Shown piece after piece: positions 45,745 to 54,803 of a stretch of DNA of 64,000 nucleotides. Every line of letters begins with the position of its first letter. Positions within the stretch are counted from its first letter, which is position 1. The position numbers and the translations under genes are program-made. The stretch covers positions 682,001-746,000 of the forward strand of contig NZ_VEHL01000001.1 in the NCBI RefSeq assembly GCF_007679965.1. The letters run 5' to 3'. Origin of the DNA: Bordetella genomosp. 13. GTDB taxonomy: Bacteria > Pseudomonadota > Gammaproteobacteria > Burkholderiales > Burkholderiaceae_B. The notes under the pieces were generated by a model, which saw only the letters and a list, made by a program, of their open reading frames with translations, made no database searches and was not told the DNA's origin.

Positions 45745-45933
45745 CGCGGTGGTCTCCTGCGCCGTCGGCGCGCAAACGCCGTGGCGATGTGTCAGTGTGT
45801 TTGGAATTGGTATGCGCACGAGGGCGTCCGTGCATTTCACCAAAACCCGATGAACAAGTGAAAGCACAGTATTTGATGGATTGATAAGAGATCGTTGTTA
45901 ATATCGGCGGCATCCGGAATGCCAGGGCACGCC

Positions 45934-46827
45934 ATGAATTTCTCCTTCCGCCAGTTGCGCGCCTTTCTTGCCGTGGCCGGCCAGGGCAGTTTCACGCGCG
46001 CGGCCGAACACATGCACATCACCCAGGCCGGGCTCAGCGCGATGATCCGCGAGCTTGAAGAGCAGGCTGACTGCCGGCTGTTCGAGCGCACCACGCGCGC
46101 CGTCCGGCTGACGGAGGCAGGCCAGCGGCTGCTGCCCGTGGCCGAGCGCGCGGTGCATGAGCTGGGCCGCACGCTGGGCGAACTGGGCACGCTGTCGGCG
46201 CCGGCCGACCGCATCAAGGTCGGGGTGACCCCGCTGATCGCCTCCAGCGTCATGCCGGAAGTCCTGCGCCGCTTCCAGCTGCGCGTGCCGGACACCCGCG
46301 TCGACGTCGCCGACGTCGACCGCAACGTCATCCAGCAGTGCGTCGAGCGCGGCGAACTGGACGCCGGGTTCGGCGCCTTTTTCTCGCGCGTGTCGGGTAT
46401 ACGCCGCACCTCGGTGTTCCCTTCCCGGCTGATGCTGGCCGTGGCGCAGGGCCAGGGCAAGGGCAGGGAGCGGGCGCGCTGGCGCGACATCGATCCCGCC
46501 CGCCTGATCTCGCTGCCCGCCGAGAACGCCATCCAGAAAATGGTGGATCGCCACGTCGGGCTGTCCGACGCCGGATCGCGGCGGATGGTGACGCACCTGG
46601 AGACGGTGCTCGCCATGGTGGAAGCCGGCCTGGGCGAAGCCGTGGTGCCCTCGTTCGCGGCCGTGGCGGGCAGCCGCTGGCGCGTGCGGCTCGTGCCCAT
46701 CGAGCCGCTGGCCCCGCTGGACTACTACTGCATCACGCGGGCCGGCCGGCCCGAGCCCGCGCAGATCGTTCAGTTCCGTGAGGAGTTCAGGGCGGTGGCG
46801 GTGGGGTATATGAGGGATGACCGTTAG
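45934..46827 (+). CDS. LysR-family regulator of the Bug/monooxygenase unit
   Basis: A 297-residue LysR regulator beginning MNFSFRQLRAFLAVAGQGSFTRAAEHMHITQAGLSAMIRELEEQ, the usual helix-turn-helix start. A second in-frame ATG lies at 45919. The effector domain starts near IKVGVTPLIASSVMPEVLRRF. It is divergent from the Bug receptor gene across 189 nt, whose regulator-proximal part (about 45855-45905) is AT-rich and probably contains the LysR binding site. It should control the Bug/monooxygenase pair in response to an aromatic acid (inference). Confidence 0.9.
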   Translation: MNFSFRQLRAFLAVAGQGSFTRAAEHMHITQAGLSAMIRELEEQADCRLFERTTRAVRLTEAGQRLLPVAERAVHELGRTLGELGTLSAPADRIKVGVTPLIASSVMPEVLRRFQLRVPDTRVDVADVDRNVIQQCVERGELDAGFGAFFSRVSGIRRTSVFPSRLMLAVAQGQGKGRERARWRDIDPARLISLPAENAIQKMVDRHVGLSDAGSRRMVTHLETVLAMVEAGLGEAVVPSFAAVAGSRWRVRLVPIEPLAPLDYYCITRAGRPEPAQIVQFREEFRAVAVGYMRDDR

Positions 46828-46896
46828 CCCGCACGATTAGCGCCGGTGGGCCAGTCGCACATATAGTTCCAAATATGCGATTGGAAAGCAAAACCC

Positions 46897-47124
46897 ATGC
46901 CCCGAATTTCGCTTTATCTCGACGATGCGACACGTACCTTGGTCGAGGGTGCTGCAAGAGCCAGCGGCATGTCGAAAAGCCGCTGGATCGCCGGACTGAT
47001 ACGTAGAAATGCCTTGCAGGAATGGCCAGCGAATTGCCTGGCCCTTGCGGGGCGATTCGCCGAATTTCCGTTGCGTGACGTAGCCGGTCAAATGCCGGCT
47101 GATGTACCGCGAGTAGATCAGTAA
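46897..47124 (+). CDS. ribbon-helix-helix (CopG/VapB-like) protein, orphan antitoxin candidate
   Basis: A 75-residue protein whose start, MPRISLYLDDATRTLVEGAARASGMSKSRWIAGLIRRNA, is a ribbon-helix-helix DNA-binding domain. The tail, with EWPANCLALAGRFAEFP and DVPRVDQ, resembles toxin-wrapping tails of VapB-type antitoxins. GGAAAG precedes the ATG. An imperfect dyad with CATAT (46860-46864) and ATATG (46873-46877) arms lies just upstream and may be its operator. The expected PIN-domain toxin is absent downstream: the next gene is on the opposite strand 18 nt away. It is either an orphan antitoxin or a solitary regulator. Confidence 0.75.
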   Translation: MPRISLYLDDATRTLVEGAARASGMSKSRWIAGLIRRNALQEWPANCLALAGRFAEFPLRDVAGQMPADVPRVDQ

Positions 47125-47141
47125 GGTGTTCTTCCCACCGC

Positions 47142-47336
47142 CTACAGCACCGACGCGCGCGCCCGTTCCAGCGCTTCCGTCACGACGGCCGTATCACCGA
47201 TGTGATTGGCCAGCAGCAGCACCAGCGCCGCGTTCATTTCCTGGCTTTGCGCGGGCGACAGGTCGCGGTGCGCGTCGATCAGCACTTCATAGAAGTCGTC
47301 CGGCGCGGGCAGGTTGGGTTCGATGATCAGGGGCAT
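47142..47336 (-). CDS. DUF2783-family small protein
   Basis: A 64-residue acidic protein, MPLIIEPNLPAPDDFYEVLIDAHRDLSPAQSQEMNAALVLLLANHIGD and a short tail, matching what I know of DUF2783. Such proteins are encoded next to flavin monooxygenases and MBL-fold proteins, as here. Two amphipathic helices are likely, with no signal peptide or membrane segment. It is third in the minus-strand unit, 21 nt after the monooxygenase stop. Its function is unknown; a small subunit or accessory of the oxygenase is a guess from context. Confidence 0.75.
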   Translation of the reverse strand: MPLIIEPNLPAPDDFYEVLIDAHRDLSPAQSQEMNAALVLLLANHIGDTAVVTEALERARASVL

Positions 47337-47357
47337 GCGATGCGCTCCGTGCGGCGG

Positions 47358-49025
47358 TCAGTGGGCCTTGCCGGCCGGGATGCCGGTGGCGCGCCGCAGG
47401 GCGTCGCTCACCACGGCGGGATCGAAGGCGCGCCAGCGGGCGGCCACGTGCTGGTCCGGACGGATCAGGTAGCAGGTGCCCGGCTGGGCGTCGTAGCGCT
47501 GCGCCAGTACGCCCTGCGCATCCTGCACGGCGTCGTCCGCATTCGAGCCGATCAACACCGTGCGCACCGGCACGGGGGCATGCGCCAGTCCGTCCAGCGC
47601 GGCACGCGTCGCGTCGTCCGGCCCACTGTCGCCGCAGAACAGCGCCAGCACGAAATCGTTGCCCAGGTGCGGCAGCCACCAGCCGTCCTGGCCGGCATGG
47701 CGCACGGGCGCGTCGGCGGCCACCGCGCCGGGCCGCATGCGGCCGGCGAAGTCCACCGTATCCGGCGTGTTCAACGGCGAATCGGCATAGGTGGCCGGCA
47801 CCGACAGCCGCCCGCTGTTGACCAGCGTGCGGGCGAAGGGATGCTCCTTGGCCAGGTTCAGCACGGCGTTGCGCAGCACGCGGCTGGCCTCGCTCTTGGG
47901 CGTGATGAAATCAGTGGAACGCGACGAGTTGCGGATGTTCTCGTCCGCCGCGTACTCGCGTTCCTGGCAGTAGCTGTCCAGCAGCGAGGCGGGCGCATGC
48001 CCGGCCAGCACCAGCTTCAGCTTCCAGGCCAGGTTCTCGGCGTCCTGCACGCCGCTGTTGGCGCCGCGCGCGCCGAAGGGCGACACGCGATGCGCCGAAT
48101 CGCCCGCGAACAGCACGCGCCCATGGCGGAACCGGTCCATGCGTTCGCATGCGAAGGTGTACACGCTGACCCATTCCAGTTCGAACTGCGCGTCCTGGCC
48201 CAGCAGCGCACGGATGCGCGGCAGCACGTTCTCGGGCTTCACGGCCTCGACGGGGTCGGCGTTCCAGCCCAGCTGGAAGTCGATGCGCCAGACGTTGTCC
48301 GGCTGCATGTGCAGCAGCACCGACTGCTCGGGATGGAAAGGCGGGTCGAACCAGAACCAGCGTTCGGCGGGGAAGTCGGCCGTCATCTTCACGTCGGCGA
48401 TCAGGAAGCGGTCGCGGAAGATGCGGCCACGGCTTTCCAGGCCCAGCTGCCGGCGCACCGGCGAGCGCGAGCCATCGCAGGCCACCAGCCATTGCGCGCG
48501 CAGCGTGTAGGGGCCGTCGGGCGTTTCTACCGTAAGGTCCACGCCCGCGTCGTCCTGCGCCACCGCGGTCACCTTGTTCTTCCAGCGCAGCTCGATCAGC
48601 GGCTCGGCCCGCGCGCGCTCCAGCAGATAGCCCTCGGCGTAGTACTGCTGCAGGTTGATGAAGGCCGGGCGCTGGTGGCCGGCCTCGGGCAGCAGGTCGA
48701 ACTTCCACACCTGCTGGTCGCGGAAGAACACCTTGCCCACGTTCCACGACACGCCCTTGTCGACCATGCGCTGGCCGGTGCCCAGGCGATCCCAGATCTC
48801 CAGCGTGCGCTTGGAGAAACAGATGGCGCGCGAACCCGTCGACAGCCGGCAGTCGTCGTCCAGCACCAGCACGCGCACGCCCTGGCGGGCCAGGTCCAGC
48901 GCGGTGCTCAGGCCGACCGGGCCCGCGCCCACCACCACCGCGGGATGCGCGGCCAAGGCGCCGCCGTCCTGGTCCGGACAGCGCGCATAGGCGAACTCCA
49001 TCGCCTGGTAATCGATGTCTTCCAC
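47358..49025 (-). CDS. FAD-dependent aromatic monooxygenase (MhpA/PheA-like)
   Basis: A 555-residue group A flavin hydroxylase with thioredoxin-like C-terminal region. Motifs are AVVVGAGPVGLSTALDLARQGV, LVACDGSRSPVR (DG motif) and VLFAGDSAHRVSPFGARGANSGVQDAENLAWKL. The C-terminal part (about 430-550) resembles the extra domain of phenol/resorcinol-type hydroxylases. The start is taken as GTG 49025, preceded by GGGAGAG; an internal ATG nine codons in is an alternative. It is flanked in the same direction by an MBL-fold gene upstream (201-nt gap) and a DUF2783 gene downstream. The substrate is not known. Confidence 0.88.
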   Translation of the reverse strand: MEDIDYQAMEFAYARCPDQDGGALAAHPAVVVGAGPVGLSTALDLARQGVRVLVLDDDCRLSTGSRAICFSKRTLEIWDRLGTGQRMVDKGVSWNVGKVFFRDQQVWKFDLLPEAGHQRPAFINLQQYYAEGYLLERARAEPLIELRWKNKVTAVAQDDAGVDLTVETPDGPYTLRAQWLVACDGSRSPVRRQLGLESRGRIFRDRFLIADVKMTADFPAERWFWFDPPFHPEQSVLLHMQPDNVWRIDFQLGWNADPVEAVKPENVLPRIRALLGQDAQFELEWVSVYTFACERMDRFRHGRVLFAGDSAHRVSPFGARGANSGVQDAENLAWKLKLVLAGHAPASLLDSYCQEREYAADENIRNSSRSTDFITPKSEASRVLRNAVLNLAKEHPFARTLVNSGRLSVPATYADSPLNTPDTVDFAGRMRPGAVAADAPVRHAGQDGWWLPHLGNDFVLALFCGDSGPDDATRAALDGLAHAPVPVRTVLIGSNADDAVQDAQGVLAQRYDAQPGTCYLIRPDQHVAARWRAFDPAVVSDALRRATGIPAGKAH

Positions 49026-49226
49026 GTGTCTCTCTCCCGCTCGGTGGCGGTTTCTTGTTCGATTCTCATGGCCGGCGCGGGCCTGGCGACCGGAACGCCG
49101 CCCGCGGCGCGCCGCGGGCGGCACGCGGGCGCTCATGCGCTCACGCGTTCATGCGCGGCGCGGCGGATCGCCGCATCGGCATGGGCTGCAAAGCCGTGGT
49201 GCGATGACCCGCGCCGGGCCGGGAAA

Positions 49227-50180
49227 TCAGCCTTCCAACTGCTTCCACATCTCGACGTCGCGCTTGTCCGTCCAGATGCGCGGGTCGTCGTGGCCAGTGG
49301 CTTCGTCGTAGGCGCGCGAGACGTTGAACGGCATGCAGTGATCGAAGATCACCCATTCGCTGTAGCGCGGCTTCATGAAATCGTAGGCCTGGCGATAGAT
49401 GGTCTTCAGGTCCTGGCCGTCGGCCACGCCGCGGTTGACGATGGCATACAGGTCGGTCAGGAAGGCACGCGTGCCGGCCAGGCCCTGGCGCACTTCTTCG
49501 GCGCTCTTCAGCGCAGGACCGCGGCCCGGCACCATCTTATCGGCGCCGAAGGCGGCCAGCGCGTCCAGCGTGACGGGCCACTGGCGGAAGTACGCATCGC
49601 CGCAGTAGGGCGTGGACTGGTATTCGACCAGGTCGCCCGCGAACAGGATCTTCTGCTCGGGCAGCCAGGCGATGGTGTCGCCCTTGGTGTGGCCGCGGCC
49701 GACTTGCAGCAGCTTCACTTCCAGGTTGCCCAGGTTCACCGTCATCTCGCCCTTGAAGGTCATGGTGGGCCACACCAGGCCGGGCGGAACGGTCTCGACG
49801 TTGCGGAACAGGCGGGGGAAACGGCCGATTTCGCTGGCCTTGTCCTGCTCGCCGCGCTCTTCGATCAGGTCGCGGGTGTCGCGGCTGGCCAGGATCTCCT
49901 GGGCGCCGTAGGCCGACGCGCCGAACACACGCACGGCGTGGTAGTGGGACAGCAGGATGTACTTGACGGGCTTGTCGGTGACTTCGCGGATGCGGCGGAT
50001 GACGTCCTGCGCCATGGCCGGCGTGGCCTGCGTGTCGACCACCATGACGGCCTCGTCGCCGACGATGACGCCGGTGTTGGGATCGCCCTCGGCCGTGTAG
50101 GCATAGGCATTGTCCGACAGCTTCTCGAACGAAGCGACCTTGTCTTCCAGGTCGCCGTGCGACGCGAATTGCTTGCTCAT
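49227..50180 (-). CDS. metallo-beta-lactamase-fold protein with altered metal site
   Basis: A 317-residue MBL-fold protein. The fold's landmarks are visible: VIVGDEAVMVVDTQATP, LLSHYHAVRVFGASA, GRGHTKGDTIAWLPEQKILFAGDLVE and MVPGRGPAL. The canonical HxHxDH is HYHAVR, so the second-zinc Asp and His are Val and Arg, and the last metal-binding His is Arg (PGRGP). Site-one His residues and the bridging Asp remain, so one metal at most is likely. GGAG precedes the ATG. It is first in the MBL/monooxygenase/DUF2783 group and may handle the product of the oxygenase. Its reaction is unknown. Confidence 0.88.
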   Translation of the reverse strand: MSKQFASHGDLEDKVASFEKLSDNAYAYTAEGDPNTGVIVGDEAVMVVDTQATPAMAQDVIRRIREVTDKPVKYILLSHYHAVRVFGASAYGAQEILASRDTRDLIEERGEQDKASEIGRFPRLFRNVETVPPGLVWPTMTFKGEMTVNLGNLEVKLLQVGRGHTKGDTIAWLPEQKILFAGDLVEYQSTPYCGDAYFRQWPVTLDALAAFGADKMVPGRGPALKSAEEVRQGLAGTRAFLTDLYAIVNRGVADGQDLKTIYRQAYDFMKPRYSEWVIFDHCMPFNVSRAYDEATGHDDPRIWTDKRDVEMWKQLEG

Positions 50181-50272
50181 GATTGACTCCTTCCACTGTA
50201 GTTATAGACGTGCGGATGGAGGCCAATATAGCTTGGCATTCGTTTTTGTGCAATACGTTTGCTATTGACGAA

Positions 50273-51100
50273 TCAGCGTCGCTGGCACACCGGGCAGAAG
50301 TAAGTGGCGCGCTGGCCCTGCACCAGGCGGCGGATGGGCGTGCCGCACACCCGGCACGGCAGGCCGCCGCGTTCGTAGACCGCCGCATGGATGGTGAAGT
50401 AGCTGCCCGGTTCGCCGCCCGCGCCCACGTAGTCCCGCAACGTGCTGCCGCCCGAGGCCAGGGCGTCGGCCAACGTGGCCCGGATCGCCTGCGCCAGGCG
50501 TTCGCAGCGCGGACGCGAGACGCGCTGGGCCGGCGTGCGCGGGTCAATGCCCGCACGGAAAAGGCTCTCGGAGGCGTAGATGTTGCCCACGCCCACCACC
50601 GCGGAGCCCGCCAGCAGGGCCTGCTTGACGGCGACGCCGCGGCCGCGGAACTGGTCGTGCAGCCAGCGCCCGTCGAAGCGCGGATCGAAGGGCTCGATGC
50701 CCAGGTTGGCCAGTAGGGGGTGGGTCTCGATGGGGCCGTCGGCCTGGGGATGCCACAGCACCGCGCCGAAACGGCGCGGGTCGTGCAGCCGCAGCACGGC
50801 GTGGTCGAAGATCCATTCCACGTGGTCGTGCTTGCGCGGCGGCTCGCCGTCGGGCACACGGCGCAGCGAGCCCGACATGCCCAGGTGCACGATCTGCGTG
50901 CCATGGTCGAAGCGCAGCAGCAGGTACTTGCCGCGGCGCGCGCATTCGAGCACCGGGCGGCCGGCAACGAGATCGGGAAGGTCGGCGGGGATGGGCCAGC
51001 GCATGCGCGGTTCGCGCACGACCAGGCGGCGCAGCGTCTGGCCCGTCATGACGGCGTCGATGCCTCGGCGCGTGGTTTCGACTTCGGGCAGTTCCGGCAT
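50273..51100 (-). CDS. mutM: formamidopyrimidine-DNA glycosylase
   Basis: Excises 8-oxoguanine and formamidopyrimidines. The 275 residues begin [12 protein letters not shown] after Met, exposing the catalytic Pro with the adjacent Glu. [14 protein letters not shown] holds the conserved Lys, [20 protein letters not shown] is the helix-two-turn-helix, and [11 protein letters not shown] to YFCPVCQRR is the zinc finger. The frame is open upstream into the neighbouring gene on the other strand, but the ATG at 51100 is fixed by the N-terminal motif. It is divergent from the TPR gene, with start codons 30 nt apart. Confidence 0.97.
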   Translation of the reverse strand: MPELPEVETTRRGIDAVMTGQTLRRLVVREPRMRWPIPADLPDLVAGRPVLECARRGKYLLLRFDHGTQIVHLGMSGSLRRVPDGEPPRKHDHVEWIFDHAVLRLHDPRRFGAVLWHPQADGPIETHPLLANLGIEPFDPRFDGRWLHDQFRGRGVAVKQALLAGSAVVGVGNIYASESLFRAGIDPRTPAQRVSRPRCERLAQAIRATLADALASGGSTLRDYVGAGGEPGSYFTIHAAVYERGGLPCRVCGTPIRRLVQGQRATYFCPVCQRR

Positions 51101-51130
51101 GAGCCAGTGAGGTAAGATCAAGCAAACGTA

Positions 51131-52987
51131 ATGGGCGATTGTGCCATCAACCGGACAGGCTGCGTGAAGTTGTCGCATAAACCAATCAAAGTCGGATTCG
51201 CCGCGCTGGCATTGGCGCTGGCGGGGTTGCAGGCAGGCATGCCGGCCCAGGCCGCCGAGGTGCGTCCCCGGGACGCCGCCGGACCCAGGCTGTTGCCGCC
51301 CCGCGGCCCCGAAACCGAGGTCATCCGCCTGCGGCCGGGCCAGTTGCCCTACGTGTCGCTCACGGGGGACATCCTCTATCGCCTGATGGCCTCCGAAATC
51401 GCCGCGCAGCGCGGCCTGTTCGGCACCGCGGCCACCACGCTGGTGAACCTCTCGCGCGAGACGGGCGATCCGCGCATCGCGCACCGCGCGCTCGAATTCC
51501 AGCTGGCCGGCGGCAACCTGCCGGGCGCGCTGGAAGCGGCCCGCACCTGGTCGCGCCTGGCGCCGTACGATACCGAGGCCACCTCGACCGAGCTCGCGCT
51601 GGCGGCCGCCAATGGCCAGACGCAGGGCCTGTCGCAGGCGCTGCGCCAGCGCATCGACAATGCCAGCGACAAGACCGCCGCCATCGCCCAGGCAATGGGC
51701 ATCCTGGGCCGCCTGACCGACCGCCGCCTGGCGCTGCGCATCCTGGACGACGCATTCAGCGAAAAGGTCCGCAAGCTGCCCACCGCGCACCTGGCGCTGG
51801 CCGACGTGGCGCACGCCGCCGGCGACGACGTCCGCGCCGCCACCGAGGCGCGCGCCGCGCTGGCTGCCGATCCCAAATCCGAACCCGCGGCGCAGCGCGT
51901 GCTGGAATACGGCGCCAAGGCCGATCCGGTGCGTGCCGAGGCCGACGCGCGGGCCTTCATCCAGCGCAATCCCGACGCCCGCAAGCTGCGCCTGCTGCTG
52001 GCCGGCCTGCTGGCCGACCGCGGCGAATACGACGCCGCGCTGGCCGAGCTGCAGACCATGTCGCGCCGCTCGCCGGAAGACTTCGACCTGCTGTTCATGC
52101 AGGCGCAGCTGTCCTATCGCGCCGGCCACCTCGACCAGGCCCGCACGCTGCTGCAGCAATACCTCGAGGTGCAGGACCAGCGCCAACAGGCCACCGCGCC
52201 CGGCGCCACCGATGCCGGCGCGGCGGCCACCGACGCGCACGTGCTGCTGTCGCGCATCGCCGAGGACCAGGGCCGCTACGACGACGCCATCAACGAACTG
52301 TCCGGCATCGACGATCCCACCATGCGTTATGCCGCGCACATGCGCCAGGCCGCGCTGCGCGCCAAGCAGGGCCGCGTCGACGACGCGCTGGCGATGATCG
52401 ACGCCGCCGATCCTCAGGACGACGAAGAACGCATGCAGGGCGTGCTGGCCCGCGCGCAGATCCTGCGCGACGCCGACCGTCCCGAACAGGCCATCGCGGC
52501 GCTGCAGGCGGCCGACAAGGAGCTGCCCGACACGGTCGAGATCAAGTACGAACTGGCCATGCTGAACGAGCGCCAGGGCCGCGTCGACGAACTCGAGCGC
52601 CTGCTGCGCGAGGTCATCGAACTCGATCCCGAGCATGCCCACGCCTACAACGCGCTGGGCTATACGCTGGCCGACCGCAACCAGCGCCTGCCCGAGGCGC
52701 AGGAACTCATAGAGAAGGCGCTGTCGCTGTCCCCCGAGGATCCATTCATCCTGGACAGCATGGGCTGGCTCAAATTCCGCCAGGGCAAGTCCGACGAGGC
52801 CGTGAAGTACCTGTCGCGCGCCTACGCCGCGCGCCCCGAGGCCGACATCGCCGCGCACCTGGCCGAGGTGCTGTGGGCGCAGGGCAAGCAGGACCGCGCC
52901 ACCGAGCTGCTGCGCGCGGCCTATCGCAAGGACGCCAAGAACACCACGGTGCTCGATACCCTGAAGCGCCTGGGAGTCCATCCTTGA
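51131..52987 (+). CDS. exported tetratricopeptide-repeat protein
   Basis: A 618-residue protein made almost entirely of TPR helices from about residue 75 to the end ([86 protein letters not shown]). A signal sequence is present ([24 protein letters not shown]). GTG 51164 may be the true start, giving [10 protein letters not shown]..., a more normal signal peptide; the ATG at 51131 adds 11 residues. Its stop overlaps the TTG start of lolB (TTGA), so it is coupled to outer-membrane lipoprotein targeting. It is likely periplasmic or envelope-associated with a scaffold role. Confidence 0.88.
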   Translation: MGDCAINRTGCVKLSHKPIKVGFAALALALAGLQAGMPAQAAEVRPRDAAGPRLLPPRGPETEVIRLRPGQLPYVSLTGDILYRLMASEIAAQRGLFGTAATTLVNLSRETGDPRIAHRALEFQLAGGNLPGALEAARTWSRLAPYDTEATSTELALAAANGQTQGLSQALRQRIDNASDKTAAIAQAMGILGRLTDRRLALRILDDAFSEKVRKLPTAHLALADVAHAAGDDVRAATEARAALAADPKSEPAAQRVLEYGAKADPVRAEADARAFIQRNPDARKLRLLLAGLLADRGEYDAALAELQTMSRRSPEDFDLLFMQAQLSYRAGHLDQARTLLQQYLEVQDQRQQATAPGATDAGAAATDAHVLLSRIAEDQGRYDDAINELSGIDDPTMRYAAHMRQAALRAKQGRVDDALAMIDAADPQDDEERMQGVLARAQILRDADRPEQAIAALQAADKELPDTVEIKYELAMLNERQGRVDELERLLREVIELDPEHAHAYNALGYTLADRNQRLPEAQELIEKALSLSPEDPFILDSMGWLKFRQGKSDEAVKYLSRAYAARPEADIAAHLAEVLWAQGKQDRATELLRAAYRKDAKNTTVLDTLKRLGVHP

Positions 52988-53580
52988 GGCTGGCGGCGGC
53001 AGTCATCGCCGGGCGCGCGTGGCGGCGCCTGGCGGGCGGCGTGGCGCTGCTGGCGCTTGCGGCCTGCGCCACCGTGCCCGAGCCCACCGGCCAGCCCGCC
53101 GCGGACGCGTTCGCGCGCGCAGGGCGCTTCGCCATCACGGCCACGGAAACCTCCGACGGCACGCAGCAGGCGGTGCAAGGTGGCTTCATCTGGCGCGACG
53201 ACGGCAGCCGCTATCAGCTGGACCTGACCACGCCGCTGGGTTCCACCGAGGCTCGCGTGGAAGGCCAGCCTGGCGCCGCGACGCTCACGCGGTCCAACGG
53301 CACGCGCCTGCAGGCGGCCGATCCCGATTCGCTGGCCGAAGACGCGCTGGGCAGTCCCGTGCCGGTCAGCGGCCTGCGCGACTGGCTGCGCGGCCAACCA
53401 GGCGAGCCCGCGCCGCAGGCGCTGGAAAGCGACGCGCAGGGCCGTCCCACGTCCTTCACGCAGCGCGGCTGGCAGGCCCGCCTGTCGCGCTACGACGCGC
53501 AAGGCCCGCAGCTGCTGGTGCTCGAGCGCCTGGAAGACACGCGCCGCATCGTCGTGCGGCTGGTGGTCGACCAGCCCTGA
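52984..53580 (+). CDS. lolB: outer-membrane lipoprotein receptor LolB
   Basis: Receives lipoproteins from LolA at the outer membrane. I place the start at TTG 52984, overlapping the previous TGA, because GGGAG ends seven bases upstream and the frame then opens with a clean lipoprotein signal (VALLALAAC, lipobox Cys about residue 28). The 198-residue protein shows LolB-type features: [46 protein letters not shown] and [10 protein letters not shown]. The neighbour ispE downstream matches the lolB-ispE-prs order known from other Proteobacteria. Confidence 0.88.
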   Translation: MRLAAAVIAGRAWRRLAGGVALLALAACATVPEPTGQPAADAFARAGRFAITATETSDGTQQAVQGGFIWRDDGSRYQLDLTTPLGSTEARVEGQPGAATLTRSNGTRLQAADPDSLAEDALGSPVPVSGLRDWLRGQPGEPAPQALESDAQGRPTSFTQRGWQARLSRYDAQGPQLLVLERLEDTRRIVVRLVVDQP

Positions 53581-53667
53581 GGCCGCGCGGGGCGCCCTGC
53601 GCGCCCGCGCGGGCGGCCCGTTGCGCATCCGATCCGTTAACCTGGCCCCGCCCCGGGCCCGCATCCC

Positions 53668-54594
53668 GTGACCCTCTACGACGTTCCCGCGCCGGCCAAG
53701 CTCAACCTGTTCCTGCACGTCGTCGGCCGTCGCGCCGACGGCTATCACCTGCTGCAGACGGTGTTCCGCTTCGTCGATCTGTGCGACACCCTGCATTTCG
53801 ACCTGCGTGCCGATGGCCAGATCACCCGCGCCTACGACCTGCCCGGCGTAGCCCCGGAGCAAGACCTGATCGTGCGCGCCGCGCGAGCCCTGCAGCAGGC
53901 CACCGGCACGCGCGCGGGGGCGCAGATCGGCCTGCAGAAGCGCATCCCGCAGGGCGGCGGCCTGGGAGGCGGCTCCAGCGATGCCGCCACCACGCTGATC
54001 GCGCTGAACCGCCTCTGGAACACCGGCCTGTCGCGCGCCGAACTGATGGCGCTGGCCTTGCCGCTGGGCGCCGACGTGCCCGTGTTCGTGTTCGGCCAGT
54101 CCGCTTTCGCGCAGGGCGTGGGCGAGGATCTCAGCGCCGTGGCGCTGCCGCCGGCCGCGTATCTGTTGGCCCAACCCGACGCCAGCGTGCCCACGGTCGA
54201 TATTTTTCGCGCCCCCGATTTGACACGCGATTCAAGTTCGATCAGAATGGCGGACTTCCTTCTTGATCCAACTTCTGCCTTCGGCAGGAACGATCTGGAA
54301 CCCGCGGTCTTTCGACGCTATCCTCGAATCGAAGAAAGTGTCGACTGGTTGAAAGGTCGGTTGAAGGTGCAGTTGCAGGATCGGGTGTGTGCCAACGTGC
54401 GCATGTCAGGGTCGGGCGCCTGTCTCTATGCCGAGTTTTCGCAGCTGCAACAGGCCGTTTTGGCAGAGAAGGAAATTACCGCTACAATGCGCGTCGCTGG
54501 CAAAACAACCGGCCCAGCGCATCCGGAGTTTCGGTTGATCAAGGCCTCGGCCGGTCTAGTCGAACATCCGTTGCGGGACTGGATTGCAAGATAG
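53668..54594 (+). CDS. ispE: 4-diphosphocytidyl-2-C-methyl-D-erythritol kinase
   Basis: GHMP-family kinase of the MEP isoprenoid pathway. The 308 residues begin at GTG 53668 (TLYDVPAPAKLNLFLHVVGRRADGYHLLQTVF). The ATP-binding loop is PQGGGLGGGSSDAATTL, ADVPVF carries the catalytic Asp, and MSGSGACLYAEF is the C-terminal GHMP motif. The segment from about 54190 on uses visibly less GC-biased codons than the rest. The stop codon ends one base before the tRNA-Gln gene. The 87 nt before the start are GC-rich dyads with no clear promoter. Confidence 0.96.
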   Translation: MTLYDVPAPAKLNLFLHVVGRRADGYHLLQTVFRFVDLCDTLHFDLRADGQITRAYDLPGVAPEQDLIVRAARALQQATGTRAGAQIGLQKRIPQGGGLGGGSSDAATTLIALNRLWNTGLSRAELMALALPLGADVPVFVFGQSAFAQGVGEDLSAVALPPAAYLLAQPDASVPTVDIFRAPDLTRDSSSIRMADFLLDPTSAFGRNDLEPAVFRRYPRIEESVDWLKGRLKVQLQDRVCANVRMSGSGACLYAEFSQLQQAVLAEKEITATMRVAGKTTGPAHPEFRLIKASAGLVEHPLRDWIAR

Positions 54595-54595
54595 T

Positions 54596-54672
54596 TGGGG
54601 AGTCGCCAAGCTGGTTAAGGCACCGGATTTTGATTCCGGCATGCGAAGGTTCGAATCCTTCCTCCCCAGCCA
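54596..54672 (+). tRNA. tRNA-Gln (anticodon UUG)
   Basis: A 77-nt cloverleaf. The acceptor stem is TGGGGAG (54596-54602) with CTCCCCA (54662-54668), discriminator G54669 and an encoded CCA at 54670-54672. The anticodon stem CCGGA/TCCGG surrounds the loop TTTTGAT, giving anticodon TTG at 54630-54632. GAAGG-TTCGAAT-CCTTC forms the T arm. It begins one base after the ispE stop and has no room for its own promoter, so it is probably processed from the ispE transcript. Confidence 0.97.
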
Positions 54673-54690
54673 ACCAAATTACATAAAAAA

Positions 54691-54733
54691 GCTGTTGAAC
54701 TCGGGCTCCGACCTACGGTTCAGCGGCTTTTTT
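54691..54733 (+). terminator. intrinsic terminator after ispE/tRNA-Gln
   Basis: Stem GCTGTTGAAC (54691-54700) pairs with GTTCAGCGGC (54718-54727) including two G-U pairs, followed by six T residues. A six-A run before the stem means it could also work on the other strand. It separates the ispE-tRNA transcript from prs. Confidence 0.8.
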
Positions 54734-54803
54734 GTTTTATCCGTTTTGCGCACGCGCGATCGTCCGCGTCCCGAAACAAACACAAGCATTCCGCATCATG
54801 GTC

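Noticed and set aside
53590..53667. GC-rich dyads before ispE as a terminator for lolB
   Set aside because: No T-run follows, and inverted GC tracts are common by chance at this composition.
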